Source: Pedobacter zeaxanthinifaciens (GTDB taxonomy: Bacteria > Bacteroidota > Bacteroidia > Sphingobacteriales > Sphingobacteriaceae). From it: 64,000 nucleotides of DNA. Both the position numbers and the translations under genes were made by a program. Positions 63,374 to 64,000 of the stretch are shown here, one piece after another; within the stretch, counting starts at the first letter, position 1, and every line of letters begins with the position of its first letter. The stretch is taken from NCBI RefSeq assembly GCF_003313335.1, contig NZ_QMHP01000002.1, forward strand, positions 310,001-374,000, read 5' to 3'. The notes under the pieces are model-generated. The model had not been told where the DNA came from, did not search any database, and worked only from the letters and a program-made list of their open reading frames with translations.

Positions 63374-64000
63374 TATCAAAATTTATAAAATCGCTAAAGT
63401 TTTAACCTTAACAATGTTGTTGGGGGCTAATGTTTTAGCACAAGATGCCAGAGTATCGCAATACAATTCAATTCCCCTAGCGGTAAACCCTGCACAAACT
63501 GGTGATTTTGAAGGAAAATTACGCATACTCGGTTTAGCTGCTAGAGTTGATAACGACATACAGCATAATTACATTTTCAACGGCTCTGCGGATTTCAATT
63601 TTGGAAAGGCCGAAAATTGGAGCCTTGGGTTAAACTACATGAGGTCAGGTTCTCCAAACTTTCCGGTAAATGGCCAGTATTTTGGTTTTTCTGCCGCAAA
63701 GCGATTTTACCTAGACAAAGCCGGGTTGCAAACATTAAGGTTTGGTGGTCAAGCTACCTACATCACAGGTGGAGCAGATATGTCTAAATCAAATTATGAT
63801 AGACTATTGGACGTAGGCGCTTTTAGGTATCTAGAAAAGCCTTTGTCAGCATCTATTACCGGTACAGAAACAACAACCTCTTATTTAAATTACAGCGTTG
63901 GGGTAAAATATAAAATCGAAGTGGGCCGATTGAAAATCGAAACTGGATTTTCTGCCTATAACGTAACCAACCCTAACCATAACCTAAAGTATGAAGGTGT
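63366..64000 (+). CDS. PorP/SprF-like type IX secretion membrane protein (3' end outside window)
   Basis: The frame opens at the ATG at 63366, overlapping the previous gene, and stays open to the edge (about 211 residues). A signal peptide ends near VLAQ (about residue 26), followed by ARVSQYNSIPLAVNPAQTGDF, the start typical of PorP/SprF outer-membrane barrels. Alternating beta strands follow. These proteins help secrete or anchor type IX substrates such as SprB-type adhesins. No large adhesin gene is visible upstream; the nearest secreted protein is the LruC lipoprotein. Confidence 0.88.
   Translation, partial: MLNIKIYKIAKVLTLTMLLGANVLAQDARVSQYNSIPLAVNPAQTGDFEGKLRILGLAARVDNDIQHNYIFNGSADFNFGKAENWSLGLNYMRSGSPNFPVNGQYFGFSAAKRFYLDKAGLQTLRFGGQATYITGGADMSKSNYDRLLDVGAFRYLEKPLSASITGTETTTSYLNYSVGVKYKIEVGRLKIETGFSAYNVTNPNHNLKYEG

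Overview
The window looks like chromosomal DNA from a low-GC Bacteroidota, most likely a Sphingobacteriaceae member close to Pedobacter. The reasons are an Oar-like TonB-dependent receptor, type IX secretion genes (a PorU2-like C25 protein and a PorP/SprF protein), a type III glutamine synthetase, a LruC-domain lipoprotein, a tricorn-like S41 peptidase, and repeated TAnnTTTG minus-7 promoter boxes with weak Shine-Dalgarno signals. I saw no tRNA, rRNA, CRISPR array, phage gene or transposase.

Positions 1-12400 are mostly housekeeping: a cut-off metallo-beta-lactamase-fold hydrolase, lpdA, a large TonB-dependent receptor, an exported dienelactone-hydrolase-like protein, purM, glnN and a TonB energy transducer. 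Positions 12488-21464 hold a compact surface group: a FemAB/GNAT-like acyltransferase, an AsnB-type amidotransferase overlapping a giant PorU2-like sortase candidate, and a divergent GT4 glycosyltransferase. Positions 21501-34213 return to metabolism and processing: purL, a VOC protein, a TrmN-like methyltransferase, a phosphodiesterase, fbp, a DUF2911 protein, a PLDc_N-TPR membrane protein, rnhA and a tricorn-like protease.

Positions 34406-59382 are an exopolysaccharide locus. A PHP-type tyrosine phosphatase (CpsB-like) and a nucleotide-sugar dehydrogenase run leftward. A near-consensus promoter at 36875-36904 drives 21 rightward genes, many overlapping: Wza-like export protein, Wzc-like kinase, fused ABC exporter, two tandem FdtA-like ketoisomerases, LbH acyltransferase, DegT aminotransferase, Wzx flippase, WecB, six glycosyltransferases, an EpsG-like polymerase, two divergent polysaccharide-deacetylase-like paralogues, a CapK-like ligase, a PglC-like initiating sugar transferase and a PglD-like acetyltransferase. 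Together they could build, modify, flip and export a repeat unit with a 3-amino-3,6-dideoxyhexose and probably HexNAc-uronic acid residues. Sugar-nucleotide genes rmlA and rmlB are not in the window. Downstream lie a LruC lipoprotein, a glycosyltransferase, a P-loop protein and a cut-off PorP/SprF gene.

Non-coding content includes a roughly 320-bp element with terminal inverted repeats and a second copy about 22 kb away, two heptanucleotide tandem arrays placed on a promoter and in a 5' UTR, a cluster of REP-like hairpins, six intrinsic terminators and a roughly 295-nt leader ahead of the polysaccharide operon. The most thought-provoking grouping is sortase plus amidotransferase plus aminoacyl/acyltransferase, which could make and use the sugar linker for type IX cargo. 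That link is inference.
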